Shown here: positions 1 through 6,265 of the stretch, piece after piece
Numbering within the stretch: position 1 is the stretch's first letter
How the letters are laid out: each line of letters begins with the position of its first letter
DNA from: Leyella stercorea
GTDB taxonomy: Bacteria; Bacteroidota; Bacteroidia; Bacteroidales; Bacteroidaceae
Assembly: GCF_021531655.1 (NCBI RefSeq)
Contig: NZ_JADYUF010000027.1
Location: 1 to 49,522, forward strand
DNA length: 49,522 nt
Direction of reading: 5' to 3'
Made by a program: the position numbers and the translations under genes
Notes under the pieces: model-generated
What the model was told of the DNA's origin: nothing
The model's database searches: none
Seen by the model: the letters and a program-made list of their open reading frames with translations, nothing else

Positions 1-46
1 AAAACTCGTTGTACATCCACACAAGAACGTACAACGAGTTTTTTAT
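1..46. terminator. perfect inverted repeat, likely terminator
   Basis: A 14-bp perfect inverted repeat (AAAACTCGTTGTAC at 1-14, complement at 29-42) surrounds a 14-nt loop and runs into a T tract. The A-rich left arm and T-rich right side would let it end transcription from either side. Whatever it terminates on the left lies outside the window. Confidence 0.7.
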
Positions 47-390
47 TTATATTGGGAGTTTTGACACGCCCTCATTATTTATTCTTATTCAGAATGTCTA
101 TCCTTAAAAGTCAAGCTTACTTAACCTCCTCAAATATAAAGTATATTGATAATCAGTTAGTTACTGTTATCAAGATACAAATGATATGCAAATGTAAGTA
201 TAAAACCATATAGAAAAAGTACAAATGGACATTACTTTGTATGATAACATCCTTTTCTACAGATTAAGGGTTAACACAATGTTATACTACTGATATTCAG
301 CATATTGAAGCTGTTCTTCCTTGCATTCAACAAAGAGTATTAAATTATATTAAATCCTACAGGGCAATTATGATTCGTGCAAAGATAATA

Positions 391-404
391 TTTTGCAGTC
401 AAAG
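391..404 (+). repeat. dispersed repeat, TTTTGCAGTCAAAG copy 1
   Basis: Reads TTTTGCAGTCAAAG followed by purine-rich GAAGAAAGA. Three more copies in the opposite orientation lie at 596-609, 1747-1760 and 3336-3349, all outside genes. Two copies (this one and 3336) also share a preceding ATA. Function unknown; a promoter/leader start is one possibility. Confidence 0.6.
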
Positions 405-501
405 GAAGAAAGACTTCTTGAACCACTTCTATGGTTCTATACTTCTGTTTCTGACGTAAGCTGACCCGTACGGTTTTCGGGTTTTAGACGGACATATATA
501 C

Positions 502-548
502 AGTTTACTTTAGGTTAGCATATATATAAGAGCTAACCAAGGTAAACT
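502..548. repeat. long imperfect inverted repeat
   Basis: Arms AGTTTACTTTAGGTTAGC (502-519) and GCTAACCAAGGTAAACT (532-548) pair with one bulge around an AT-rich 12-nt loop. Flanking GGAC (490-493) and GTCC (559-562) could extend the stem. No U tract follows immediately, so a protein-binding site or a folded RNA is as likely as a terminator. Confidence 0.55.
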
Positions 549-595
549 AAAGTGTTTTTGTCCTGTAGATACTGCACTTTGTGGACTCTTTTCTC

Positions 596-609
596 CTTTG
601 ACTGCAAAA
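596..609 (-). repeat. dispersed repeat, TTTTGCAGTCAAAG copy 2
   Basis: Minus-strand copy of the 14-mer, followed on that strand by GAGAAAAGAGTCC. Copy 3 continues with the related GAAGAAAGAGTC, so similarity extends past the core. Confidence 0.6.
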
Positions 610-710
610 ACCTCTTATAGCCTTATCTCCACCTATAACGTCACTTCACACTGCTGTACCATGCAGTCTGCCATGTACCACCCCATCGGGCTTTGATAAG
701 AATTGTGTTG

Positions 711-905
711 CAAAGGTACCTGTCATGGCGTTCATCCTGCAAGGTCGGTGCCTGTGGTTTGTCCGTGAAATCTCCACGCTCTGATTGTGGCAGAGGTAGT
801 ATTTGACGGCAAAACCTTGCATTGATGAGCCATAACACCTTTTGGGGCAACATAATTCTTTAATCAATCCCGATGGTAGTTGGTTCTACATAAGGGAAGA
901 AAATA
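711..905 (+). promoter_or_regulatory. 5' leader element D (outer stem plus hairpin)
   Basis: This leader precedes the gene at 919. Its 3' end carries TCCC (868-871) able to pair with GGGA (894-897) around an inner hairpin GTAG-TTGGTT-CTAC (876-889), followed by AGAAAATAAAAA before the start codon. The same plan recurs before 4470, 7859 and 22395. Its left edge is CAAAGGTA (711-718), which on the minus strand is a good Bacteroidetes -7 box; the same box sits 168-196 nt before the leader end in all four cases. This is the weakest of the four in primary sequence. Confidence 0.45.
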
Positions 906-918
906 AAAATTTTATCTT

Positions 919-1503
919 ATGGCTAACATTTGCGACACTCAGTACAAGGTGACAGGCTCACGCAAAGCCGTGGCAGACCTTTGGAACACACTCCAAGAGT
1001 TGGAGGTGAACAGTAATAATGTGTATCTGTATCTCTTGGCAGAACACTATGGCATTGACTACGAGAAGAAAGGCATCTCGGTGAGAGGACACATCTATTG
1101 GGCAGAGTATGAGGAGAACGTGGAAGACGATTATGCCCTCTTGTCCTTTGACACCGAAAGTGCTTGGTCTTCATGCGACTTGTTCTTTGAGGAGGTGAAC
1201 AAGGCACTTGGCGATGAACTTTCAATCAGTTGGCGAGAGGTTGAGCCAGGTTGCGACATCTTCTATACGCACGATGAGAACGACTTCTTCCCCGAAGAGT
1301 GCTACGTCACTGCATACGGAGAACTCTTTGAGGATTGTGAGGGTGCTTACTCCACCTTTGGTGATGCTATCAAGTTGTGGTGTGAGAAGACTGGTGTCTC
1401 ACAGGACGGAAGAAGCGAACAGAAGATGATTGACTTCATCAATGAATACGAGTATGAGGCAGAGGACACGAATTTCTGCATCAATCCAATCACATTCGGC
1501 TAA
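919..1503 (+). CDS. Api92/YubB-like ferredoxin-fold protein (DUF1281-like)
   Basis: A 194-residue soluble acidic protein. The N-terminus MANICDTQYKVTGS resembles the start of Api92/YubB-type proteins with a ferredoxin-like domain, which are common on conjugative elements and phages and lack a known biochemical role. The rest is rich in Glu, Asp and aromatic residues, with no enzyme motif that I recognise and no signal peptide. The start follows an A-rich leader and the structured element D. It is followed after 15 bp by a 60-residue gene and a terminator, so the two form a short operon. The family assignment rests on the N-terminal pattern and is moderately sure. Confidence 0.7.
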   Translation: MANICDTQYKVTGSRKAVADLWNTLQELEVNSNNVYLYLLAEHYGIDYEKKGISVRGHIYWAEYEENVEDDYALLSFDTESAWSSCDLFFEEVNKALGDELSISWREVEPGCDIFYTHDENDFFPEECYVTAYGELFEDCEGAYSTFGDAIKLWCEKTGVSQDGRSEQKMIDFINEYEYEAEDTNFCINPITFG

Positions 1504-1518
1504 CAAGGAGGAACGGAT

Positions 1519-1701
1519 ATGGCAACGATAGACATGGAGCAGTTGGACGGCGTTGTAGGGTGTTTCTGCACCTTGCTTTATCCCCGAAGAGGTCAGACAG
1601 AGGGAACGATTGTCGAGGACTTGGGTTGTGAGGTCATTGTCCAGCTCATCAACGGCAAGGAAGTGACGGAGTACAAGGATGATGTTGTCATCTGTGAATA
1701 A
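1519..1701 (+). CDS. small acidic hypothetical protein
   Basis: Encodes 60 residues with a clear AAGGAGGA ribosome-binding site 5-12 bp before the ATG. The sequence alternates hydrophobic and charged residues (TEGTIVEDLGCEVIVQL), which suggests a small beta-barrel like those that bind nucleic acid, but I do not recognise a family. It sits 15 bp behind the Api92-like gene and just before a terminator hairpin, so it is the last gene of a two-gene operon. Confidence 0.6.
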   Translation: MATIDMEQLDGVVGCFCTLLYPRRGQTEGTIVEDLGCEVIVQLINGKEVTEYKDDVVICE

Positions 1702-1708
1702 TCAGGAG

Positions 1709-1746
1709 AGAGTCTGTTGGCTATGTGGCTTGCAGACTCTTTCTTC
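1709..1746 (+). terminator. terminator after the 919-1701 operon
   Basis: Perfect 8-bp stem AGAGTCTG (1709-1716) / CAGACTCT (1733-1740) followed by TTCTTCC, starting 8 bp after the stop codon of the upstream gene. Confidence 0.65.
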
Positions 1747-1760
1747 CTTTGACTGCAAAA
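1747..1760 (-). repeat. dispersed repeat, TTTTGCAGTCAAAG copy 3
   Basis: Exact 14-mer on the minus strand, directly behind the terminator hairpin. The bases after it on the minus strand (GAAGAAAGAGTC) include the right arm of that terminator and resemble those of copy 2. Confidence 0.6.
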
Positions 1761-2315
1761 ACTCTTTTAGGACAATCCTCCAATGAGGTTATGGCTGTTG
1801 TAACTGAAATACCTTGGGAGCAAGTTGTGCGGTTTGCTCACTTGCTCCAGTCCTGTTATAGAAGCGATGCTTCGACACCTGTATAGCGATACGTCGCCAA
1901 AGTCCCTTCGCCGTTTTAAGCGTCTCTGTACCTTGTTATAGGAATGGTCATTTCGCCTTTTGGTTTTACTCGTCTGTCTTTTGCGACTCTTCCTTGTCGG
2001 ACACAGAACTTGGTCTTAGCATGATGACAGTGCTATCGCCAATCCTCTGATGTCTGTCCTCTTTTGGCTTGATGCCTCTATTGCTAAGCTGACCCTTAGG
2101 CTTGTCGTTCATCGTGCATCAGTGTTCATGCTCCTCACTCTTCTGATGATACAGCTGTAAGGTCGGATTTCCCGCTTCGTTTCTCCAGGCATACAGCCAT
2201 AGCAGTGCCCCTGTCTGTTGCATACGGATTGCCTCCTTGCTTACAACCTTTGTTCCATTGTTTGGCCCCGTCTTTTTCTGAATTGAGCTATTTGAAAGCC
2301 ACTTATTTTTACCAT
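1761..2315. other. structured non-coding stretch before ssb
   Basis: No gene is seen. It contains perfect hairpins: GGAGCAAGT (1817-1825) / ACTTGCTCC (1840-1848), GAAGC-gat-GCTTC (1861-1873), and CTAAG/CTTAG near 2082-2099. The string TAAGCTGACCC near 2083 also occurs near 450. The stretch behaves like a folded RNA or degenerate RNA-rich DNA. A minus-strand -7 box at 2317-2324 points into it. Confidence 0.45.
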
Positions 2316-2324
2316 GCAAAGGTA
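2316..2324 (-). promoter_or_regulatory. minus-strand -7 box TACCTTTGC
   Basis: GCAAAGGTA on the plus strand reads TACCTTTGC on the minus strand, matching the Bacteroidetes -7 consensus TAnnTTTG. It lies about 210 bp before ssb and points away from it. The same box lies a similar distance before four other plus-strand operons (711, 4158, 7665, 22157). Confidence 0.4.
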
Positions 2325-2530
2325 GCGTGATGCTGCGAAGGACTTCCTCCTTCTTGTGTGGCCGCTATCGCTGTGACCAATAAAATAGTGCGTAATCTTC
2401 CTTTTTCTCCCTTACCGCCAACGACAAAAAGAGTATTGCGAACGATTTTCATGGTGCTTCCCACATGGTGCCACATCCCTGCTTTTGAATGCATGTAAAA
2501 ATTAAGTTTCACTTTTAAATTCAATTCAAA

Positions 2531-2917
2531 ATGAAAAAGATCGAGAACAACTTCACAGTTTCAGGTTTCGTAGGTAAGGATGCAGAAATCCGTCAGTTCG
2601 CAAACGCCAGCGTAGCACGCTTCTCATTGGCAGTAGGCCGTCAGGAGAAGAACGGCGAGGAAACCAACCGCGTATCGGCTTTCATGAATATGGAGGCATG
2701 GCGCAAGAACGAGCACACCGAATCATTCGACAAGCTCACCAAGGGCACGTTGCTCACCGTCGAGGGTTTCTTCAAGCCAGAGGAGTGGACAGACAAGGAT
2801 GGCGTGAAGCACTCCAGAATCATCATGGTTGCAACCAAGTTCTACGAGTGTCCCGACAAGGAGGAGACTCCTGCGGAAGAGCCGGCCAAGCCAGCAACCA
2901 AGAAAGGCAAGAAATAG
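2531..2917 (+). CDS. ssb: single-stranded DNA-binding protein (OB fold)
   Basis: A 128-residue SSB-type OB-fold protein. The N-terminus NNFTVSGFVGKDAEIRQF and the central VSAFMNMEAW and GTLLTVEGFFKPEEWTDKDG are typical of SSBs carried on Bacteroidetes mobile elements. The C-terminus is a short Pro/Ala/Lys-rich tail ending KKGKK, without the acidic DLPF-type tip that recruits host partners. It would coat single-stranded DNA during transfer or replication. It is a single-gene unit with a strong terminator just behind it. A second SSB with a proper tip is encoded at 5721. Confidence 0.88.
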   Translation: MKKIENNFTVSGFVGKDAEIRQFANASVARFSLAVGRQEKNGEETNRVSAFMNMEAWRKNEHTESFDKLTKGTLLTVEGFFKPEEWTDKDGVKHSRIIMVATKFYECPDKEETPAEEPAKPATKKGKK

Positions 2918-2934
2918 CCTTTCCTCTCCATAAC

Positions 2935-2963
2935 AAGGCGACCTTCGGGTCGCTTTTGTTTTG
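2935..2963 (+). terminator. rho-independent terminator after ssb
   Basis: GCGACC (2938-2943), loop TTCG, GGTCGC (2948-2953), then TTTTGTTTT. The UUCG tetraloop and U tract make this a textbook terminator 18 bp after the ssb stop. Confidence 0.9.
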
Positions 2964-3106
2964 CTCAGGGACATCAATCTGCTGTTATAGCGTGTGATAA
3001 TCTTCTCTAATAACAACCATGTGCATTTATTAACCATAACGGCAACGCCGTCTTCCTTTATTCTAACCACTTCGTCCCTCACCATTTGCGAAACGTCACC
3101 AAGATG

Positions 3107-3312
3107 GTTGGCATACAGATATTCCCGGCTGATGGCGACAAAGTCGCTATTAGCCAAGAAAGACAGTATGCCAAGGTCTGAACGCGAGAGGACTGCCATC
3201 TATGCCACAAGATGCCGAAGCCGAGGCTTCTGATAATTGTGTCCTTTACTGGCTATCCACTCGCCTTGATATTCAGACCGTCAATCTTGCGACAGCTTCA
3301 CTACCCACCCAC
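3107..3312 (+). ncRNA. structured RNA candidate, copy R1
   Basis: Three stems are seen. A 13-bp stem 3127-3139/3143-3155 has an AAA loop and two G-U pairs on the plus strand. It is enclosed by TTGGCATAC (3108-3116) / GTATGCCAA (3166-3174). Next comes a long-range stem GGTCTGAA (3175-3182) / TTCAGACC (3272-3279) with GCGAG (3184-3188) / CTCGC (3260-3264) inside and a hairpin GAAGCC-GA-GGCTTC (3217-3230). The unit ends with CACTACCCACCC (3299-3310). Copy R3, 740 bp downstream, has the same stems with different but still complementary bases, which argues for selection on RNA structure. No open frame here looks real. Confidence 0.7.
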
Positions 3313-3335
3313 ACCTGCTTTACTATTCTTCTTCT

Positions 3336-3349
3336 CTTTGACTGCAAAA
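3336..3349 (-). repeat. dispersed repeat, TTTTGCAGTCAAAG copy 4
   Basis: Minus-strand copy between RNA units R1 and R2, preceded on that strand by AAAATA and followed by AGAAGAAGAATAG. With the other three copies it defines an intergenic repeat family of unknown role. Confidence 0.6.
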
Positions 3350-3392
3350 TATTTTCTGTTATAAGCGGTGGTTTCGTCCAAGTGCGTTGTAT

Positions 3393-3576
3393 CGCTTCGC
3401 CCCACACCTTCAGAACGGCATTACTGTACGGACACCGCACGAATCCCATGTGACAGGCAGCCAACAATGTCACTATCAGAAACTGACACTTCTGATAACT
3501 GCCTTTATTGCTGTCTGGCTGTCCCATTATCGGGCTTCGGCAATGTCCGTGTAATGCCATTCTGCCCACCCATACC
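3393..3576 (+). ncRNA. structured RNA candidate, divergent copy R2
   Basis: A 142-nt element is closed by a long-range stem: GGCATTAC (3417-3424) and ACGGAC (3428-3433) pair with GTAATGCC (3551-3558) and GTCCGT (3545-3550). Inside is a hairpin TCAGAA/TTCTGA (3475-3496). It shares the flanks of R1 and R3: a CTTCGCCCCAC 5' motif (3394) and CTGCCCACCC (3562-3571) right after the closing stem. The interior differs from R1 and R3, so it is related at best. Confidence 0.5.
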
Positions 3577-3660
3577 ACCTTTACCACTAATCAACTGTTT
3601 TACAATTTCTCTTCTGCTATACAAGAGGCAGTTCTTGTCCACTCAGGCATATTGAATGTG

Positions 3661-3741
3661 GCAGACATGTCTGCTACGTCCAATCTGCCTCAGTGTCCTG
3701 CGGCAAGGACAAGGCACATTTGTCATGCTGACAGGAGTGCC
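3661..3741. other. palindrome and nested hairpin between RNA units
   Basis: GCAGACATGTCTGC (3661-3674) is a perfect 14-bp palindrome. It is followed by a nested hairpin GGCAC (3713-3717) / GTGCC (3737-3741) enclosing TGTCA (3721-3725) / TGACA (3729-3733). No gene is seen here. It may be part of the same folded RNA block. Confidence 0.5.
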
Positions 3742-3808
3742 CGATTTGTCCGTTGCGCAACTGTCTCTTCTTGCCTGATATACGTTACTATCTACTTCTA
3801 AATTATAC

Positions 3809-4050
3809 TGCTTTGCCCCACGCCTTTGCGAAGCGTTACATGGTCTGTCGTCATACAGACATCCTTGGCTGATGGCAACACGTTGCTATTAGCCAAAGCT
3901 GACAGTATGCCGAAGTACCGACGCGAGAGAATTGTCTGTCCGTGCTACAAGCTATCAAGGCTGAAGCTTTGATGACTTGCATCCCGGTCAGCCAACACAC
4001 TCGCTTTATGTCGGTACAGCAGACCTGCAAACACTTCACTGCCCACCCTT
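3809..4050 (+). ncRNA. structured RNA candidate, copy R3
   Basis: Same architecture as R1. The 13-bp stem 3867-3879/3882-3894 keeps both G-U pairs and changes one G-C pair to A-U. The outer stem 3848-3856/3905-3913 changes a U-A pair to C-G. The long-range stem is GTACCGAC (3915-3922) / GTCGGTAC (4010-4017), unlike R1 in sequence but fully complementary, with GCGAG (3923-3927) / CTCGC (4000-4004) conserved. The inner hairpin is CAAGGCT-GA-AGCTTTG (3956-3971). The unit ends in CACTGCCCACCC (4037-4048). The wobble pairs indicate that the plus strand is the functional RNA. Confidence 0.7.
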
Positions 4051-4157
4051 ACTGTTTCAATCTTTCTTCTTACCTCTTTATATATAACACATCATTCCTC
4101 TTGCAGCCAATATCAATAATCTTCTTCCAATCAGCGCAGTGGTAGGCATATTTCCTG

Positions 4158-4345
4158 CAAAGTTAGCCGCGTCTGAGACAATCGTCAAATTCTGCTTGAG
4201 GTCTTGTGACTGTGAACAATCTTCCTTTTCCTCGGAAAAGAGTATTCTTCACACATAATTTGTCTTTATGTCTTTTCTTGCGGCTTGTGGGAGCAGAAAA
4301 TATCCCTCCACAGGCTGAAAGGTCTCGAAAGGAGGGAAGAGAAAG
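4158..4345 (+). promoter_or_regulatory. 5' leader element A
   Basis: The outer stem TCCCTCC (4303-4309) / GGAGGGA (4331-4337) is perfect over 7 bp and encloses a GAAA-loop hairpin AGGCT-GAAA-GGTCT (4312-4325) and a CGAAA junction. It is followed by AGAGAAAGAAA. The left boundary is CAAAGTTA (4158-4165), a minus-strand TAACTTTG box. The same structure precedes 7859 and 22395, and a weaker form precedes 919. It probably controls translation or transcript fate of the downstream operon. Confidence 0.55.
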
Positions 4346-4381
4346 AAACGGTTAAGCGAACGCAGAGGGAATTTATTCACT

Positions 4382-4456
4382 ATGCTGAGCGTAAGTTTCT
4401 TCAACGTAGTTAAACAAGTCCAGCGACATGGGCGACAAACTTATTTGTATCACTAA
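4382..4456 (+). CDS. possible 24-residue upstream leader peptide
   Basis: An ATG 45 bp after leader element A opens a 24-codon frame (MLSVSFFNVVKQ...) that stops 14 bp before the likely start of the next gene at 4470. It could be a regulatory upstream ORF or simply chance. Nothing in the peptide is recognisable. Confidence 0.25.
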   Translation: MLSVSFFNVVKQVQRHGRQTYLYH

Positions 4457-4469
4457 AAATAGAAAGGCA

Positions 4470-5024
4470 ATGAAGATTATCATCCTGCATGATGCTGACG
4501 CACGCATCGAGTATCTTGACGTAGCCGACCACCTTCTCGGCTCAGACATCGAGGAGTTCCTCACCAGACAGGGCTTCTCAGTGAACAACATCACATGGCT
4601 TGTCACATCGGCAGACCATATCCCAGTGGTTTACCACAAGTATGACATCGACTGCAAGACCGGCGAGGCAACCCACACCAAACGAGAGGCAGAACTGCAA
4701 GACCTCACTATCCACGGACAACTCCAGGCATTGCAGCACCGGGAGCAGGACGAGCTGAAAGCGGCTCTTCGCAAGTACGGCACGGAGGTGGACGGAGGCT
4801 TTGAGGTGCATTTCGAGGGAGAGCAGCCCATCGTGGCAGGTTATCTCTTTGACGAGCCTCGTGACATCGTCATAGACGCAGCACGTTTGGATGCCGACGG
4901 AAACTTGTCGCTTCTTGGAGAGGACAAGGAAGTGAGGGATGGACAATACGACATAGAGCCAAGCGACATATTTGGCGGTCAGTTGGACTATGTCACGTCG
5001 AGTATAGGTGCATGGATGAAGTAG
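4470..5024 (+). CDS. hypothetical protein, first gene of small operon
   Basis: A 184-residue soluble protein beginning MKIIILHDADARIEYLDV. An earlier in-frame ATG at 4428 exists, but 4470 has the A-rich leader (CTAAAAATAGAAAGGCA) typical of Bacteroidetes starts. The N-terminal part looks like a short alpha/beta unit. The middle is a Gln/Glu-rich helical stretch (QLQALQHREQDELKAALRKYG) and the C-terminal part is acidic and beta-rich. No family is recognised. Its stop overlaps the region of the next start, so it is co-translated with the 5033 gene, and it lies behind structured leader A. Confidence 0.6.
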   Translation: MKIIILHDADARIEYLDVADHLLGSDIEEFLTRQGFSVNNITWLVTSADHIPVVYHKYDIDCKTGEATHTKREAELQDLTIHGQLQALQHREQDELKAALRKYGTEVDGGFEVHFEGEQPIVAGYLFDEPRDIVIDAARLDADGNLSLLGEDKEVRDGQYDIEPSDIFGGQLDYVTSSIGAWMK

Positions 5025-5032
5025 GAGCATGT

Positions 5033-5263
5033 ATGACCCAGTGCATCGTATATGACGAGACGACCAAGGAGAGCGAGACCTTTTGCTCATTGACCGCAGC
5101 CAAGAAGTGGATGCGAGAGCGCATCAAACAGAAGCATGAGGTAAGCGGACAGAAGTACAGAGTCTATTCCGACGGAGAGTTTGTTAATTGCGGCTCTATC
5201 AGTCTCACAGGCAGCAACAAGTCTTTTGTCGCCAATACAAGGCAGACGAAGAAAGGATATTAA
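5033..5263 (+). CDS. small hypothetical protein
   Basis: Encodes 76 residues from ATG 5033, 8 bp after the upstream stop (an in-frame ATG at 5012 would overlap it). The sequence is mixed charge with a basic helix (AAKKWMRERIKQKHE) and a beta-rich end. No known domain is seen. The stop codon lies at the left edge of the 37-bp repeat that flanks the next gene. Confidence 0.55.
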   Translation: MTQCIVYDETTKESETFCSLTAAKKWMRERIKQKHEVSGQKYRVYSDGEFVNCGSISLTGSNKSFVANTRQTKKGY

Positions 5264-5298
5264 TAACAAGGTAACGGCAAGCCTAACCAACTTGCCAC
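5262..5298 (+). repeat. 37-bp direct repeat, left copy (hairpin GGCAAG/CTTGCC)
   Basis: Begins AATAACAAGGTAACGGCAAG and ends CTTGCCAC. The copy at 5667-5703 differs at one base. GGCAAG and CTTGCC form a 6-bp stem. Each copy starts on the stop codon of the gene before it and lies just before the start of the next. Confidence 0.85.
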
Positions 5299-5310
5299 AC
5301 ATATATTGAT

Positions 5311-5667
5311 ATGGAAAAGCAAATATTGAGTTTTAATGACTTGCCATCAGCATTGTCATTAGTAATAAACAAGCTGGAGATTTTAGAAGAAAAGTTTTCC
5401 ACACTAATGACTCAAATTCAGCCCGATAAGGGATTGGAATGGCTTAGTGTTTCCGAATTGAGTGAGTATCTCCCTACCCATCCAGTTGAACACACAATCT
5501 ATTGTTGGACAAGCAATAAACAAATACCATTCCATAAGAAGGGGAAACGTATCATGTTCCTCAAATCTGAAATTGATGAGTGGATGCAAGATAACAAGAG
5601 TAGGTCACGAGCAGAAATTATGAATGAAGCAATAGCTTATGTTCAATCAACAAGAAAAGTCATTTAA
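5311..5667 (+). CDS. helix-turn-helix (excisionase-like) DNA-binding protein
   Basis: A 118-residue protein. The N-terminal half contains a predicted helical segment (LVINKLEILEEKFSTLM). Residues about 45-95 (EWLSVSELSEYL..HTIYCWTSNKQIPFHKKGKRIMFLKSEIDEWM) match the HTH_17/excisionase pattern of a winged helix ending in an F/LxxxEIDxW motif. It likely binds DNA as a regulator or directionality factor. Its base composition is more AT-rich than its neighbours, and the gene lies exactly between two 37-bp repeats, which suggests it arrived as a unit between duplicated leader sequences. Confidence 0.75.
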   Translation: MEKQILSFNDLPSALSLVINKLEILEEKFSTLMTQIQPDKGLEWLSVSELSEYLPTHPVEHTIYCWTSNKQIPFHKKGKRIMFLKSEIDEWMQDNKSRSRAEIMNEAIAYVQSTRKVI

Positions 5668-5703
5668 ATAACAAGGTAACGGCAAGTCTAACCAACTTGC
5701 CAC
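5667..5703 (+). repeat. 37-bp direct repeat, right copy
   Basis: One-mismatch copy of 5262-5298, placed the same way relative to a stop codon and followed by the second SSB gene. It could act as an intergenic RNA hairpin, or be the scar of a duplication that accompanied gain of the HTH gene. Confidence 0.85.
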
Positions 5704-5720
5704 TATAACATTTTCACATT

Positions 5721-6146
5721 ATGATTTACACTCACACTATCGGACGCATCGGAGCAAAGGATTGCCGCGTCATCACAGGTACACACGGAACATTCATGGC
5801 TGTTGACATCGCAGTGGACGACTACAGTAAGGGCAAGCAAATCACCACTTGGGTAAGGGTGAAGAGCAGCAAGGAGAACCATATCCGTTTGGCTGAATAC
5901 CTCACCAAGGGTCGTATGGTGCTTGTGGAAGGCACACTGACTTCTTCCATTTGGACAGACCGCAACGGAGAGAACCACATACAGCATAGCATCATAGCTG
6001 ACTCCATCGCCTTTGTCAATGCAGGGAAGAAGGATGCAACCGACACACCTGCAACAAAGGCACGCAAGGCAGCCAAGGCAGAGGGCGAGGCTCCCGTACC
6101 GCCAGCCGATGCACCGCAGGACAAGAGCGAAGACCTTCCCTTCTGA
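5721..6146 (+). CDS. ssb: single-stranded DNA-binding protein with DLPF tail
   Basis: A 141-residue OB-fold SSB. N-terminal domain: MIYTHTIGRIGAKDCRVI, VDIAVDD, TTWVRVKSS, GRMVLVEGTLTSSIWTDRNGENH. A disordered Ala/Pro/Lys linker leads to an acidic tip KSEDLPF, the conserved SSB C-terminal peptide that binds replication and repair partners. It is therefore the more complete of the SSBs here. It is followed directly by the iteron-rich control region of parA, so it may be co-regulated with partition. Confidence 0.9.
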   Translation: MIYTHTIGRIGAKDCRVITGTHGTFMAVDIAVDDYSKGKQITTWVRVKSSKENHIRLAEYLTKGRMVLVEGTLTSSIWTDRNGENHIQHSIIADSIAFVNAGKKDATDTPATKARKAAKAEGEAPVPPADAPQDKSEDLPF

Positions 6147-6149
6147 GGG

Positions 6150-6258
6150 TAGTATCAACTGAGAGTAGTACGTACTAATCGTAGTAAATCCGCTTTTACT
6201 ATGGTTAGTATGTACTATCAGTAGTAGAATAGTAAAGTAGTATTCACTAATAGTAGTA
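6150..6258. promoter_or_regulatory. TAGTA/TACTA iteron cluster 1 (putative parS/operator)
   Basis: About twelve TAGTA or TACTA pentamers lie in 109 bp directly before parA, including two inverted pairs spaced by 2 bp (6166-6177 and 6206-6217) and closely spaced copies to 6258. The pattern fits a centromere plus operator for the parA/ribbon-helix-helix pair. Related clusters lie at 7370-7446 and 23108-23159. Confidence 0.75.
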
Positions 6259-6265
6259 TCATGTT

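Larger units (their letters stand above)
47..710. other. non-coding block upstream of the first gene
   Basis: No convincing gene is seen; short minus-strand open frames at 640-870 overlap one another and have no recognisable content. The block contains a long inverted repeat (502-548), two copies of a dispersed TTTTGCAGTCAAAG repeat (391-404 and 596-609) and a small CCCG/CGGG hairpin near 463-478 followed by TTTT. It resembles the other RNA-like intergenic stretches at 1.7-2.3 and 2.96-4.15 kb. Confidence 0.5.

Noticed and set aside
640..867. Two overlapping minus-strand frames of about 70 codons
   Set aside because: They overlap in different frames, lack recognisable content and lie across structured leader D.
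2723..3199. A 158-codon minus-strand frame running from the ssb gene into the RNA region
   Set aside because: It is antisense to ssb, crosses the ssb terminator and covers the covarying RNA stems; composition does not look like protein.
3273..3587. Open frames over the R1-R3 region (for example 104 codons minus, 95 and 97 codons plus)
   Set aside because: No conserved protein pattern, and R1 and R3 differ in ways that preserve base pairing rather than codons.
3107..4050. CRISPR array or retron non-coding RNA
   Set aside because: The repeats are two to three large diverged units with no short regular repeat-spacer pattern, and no reverse transcriptase or cas gene is in the window.
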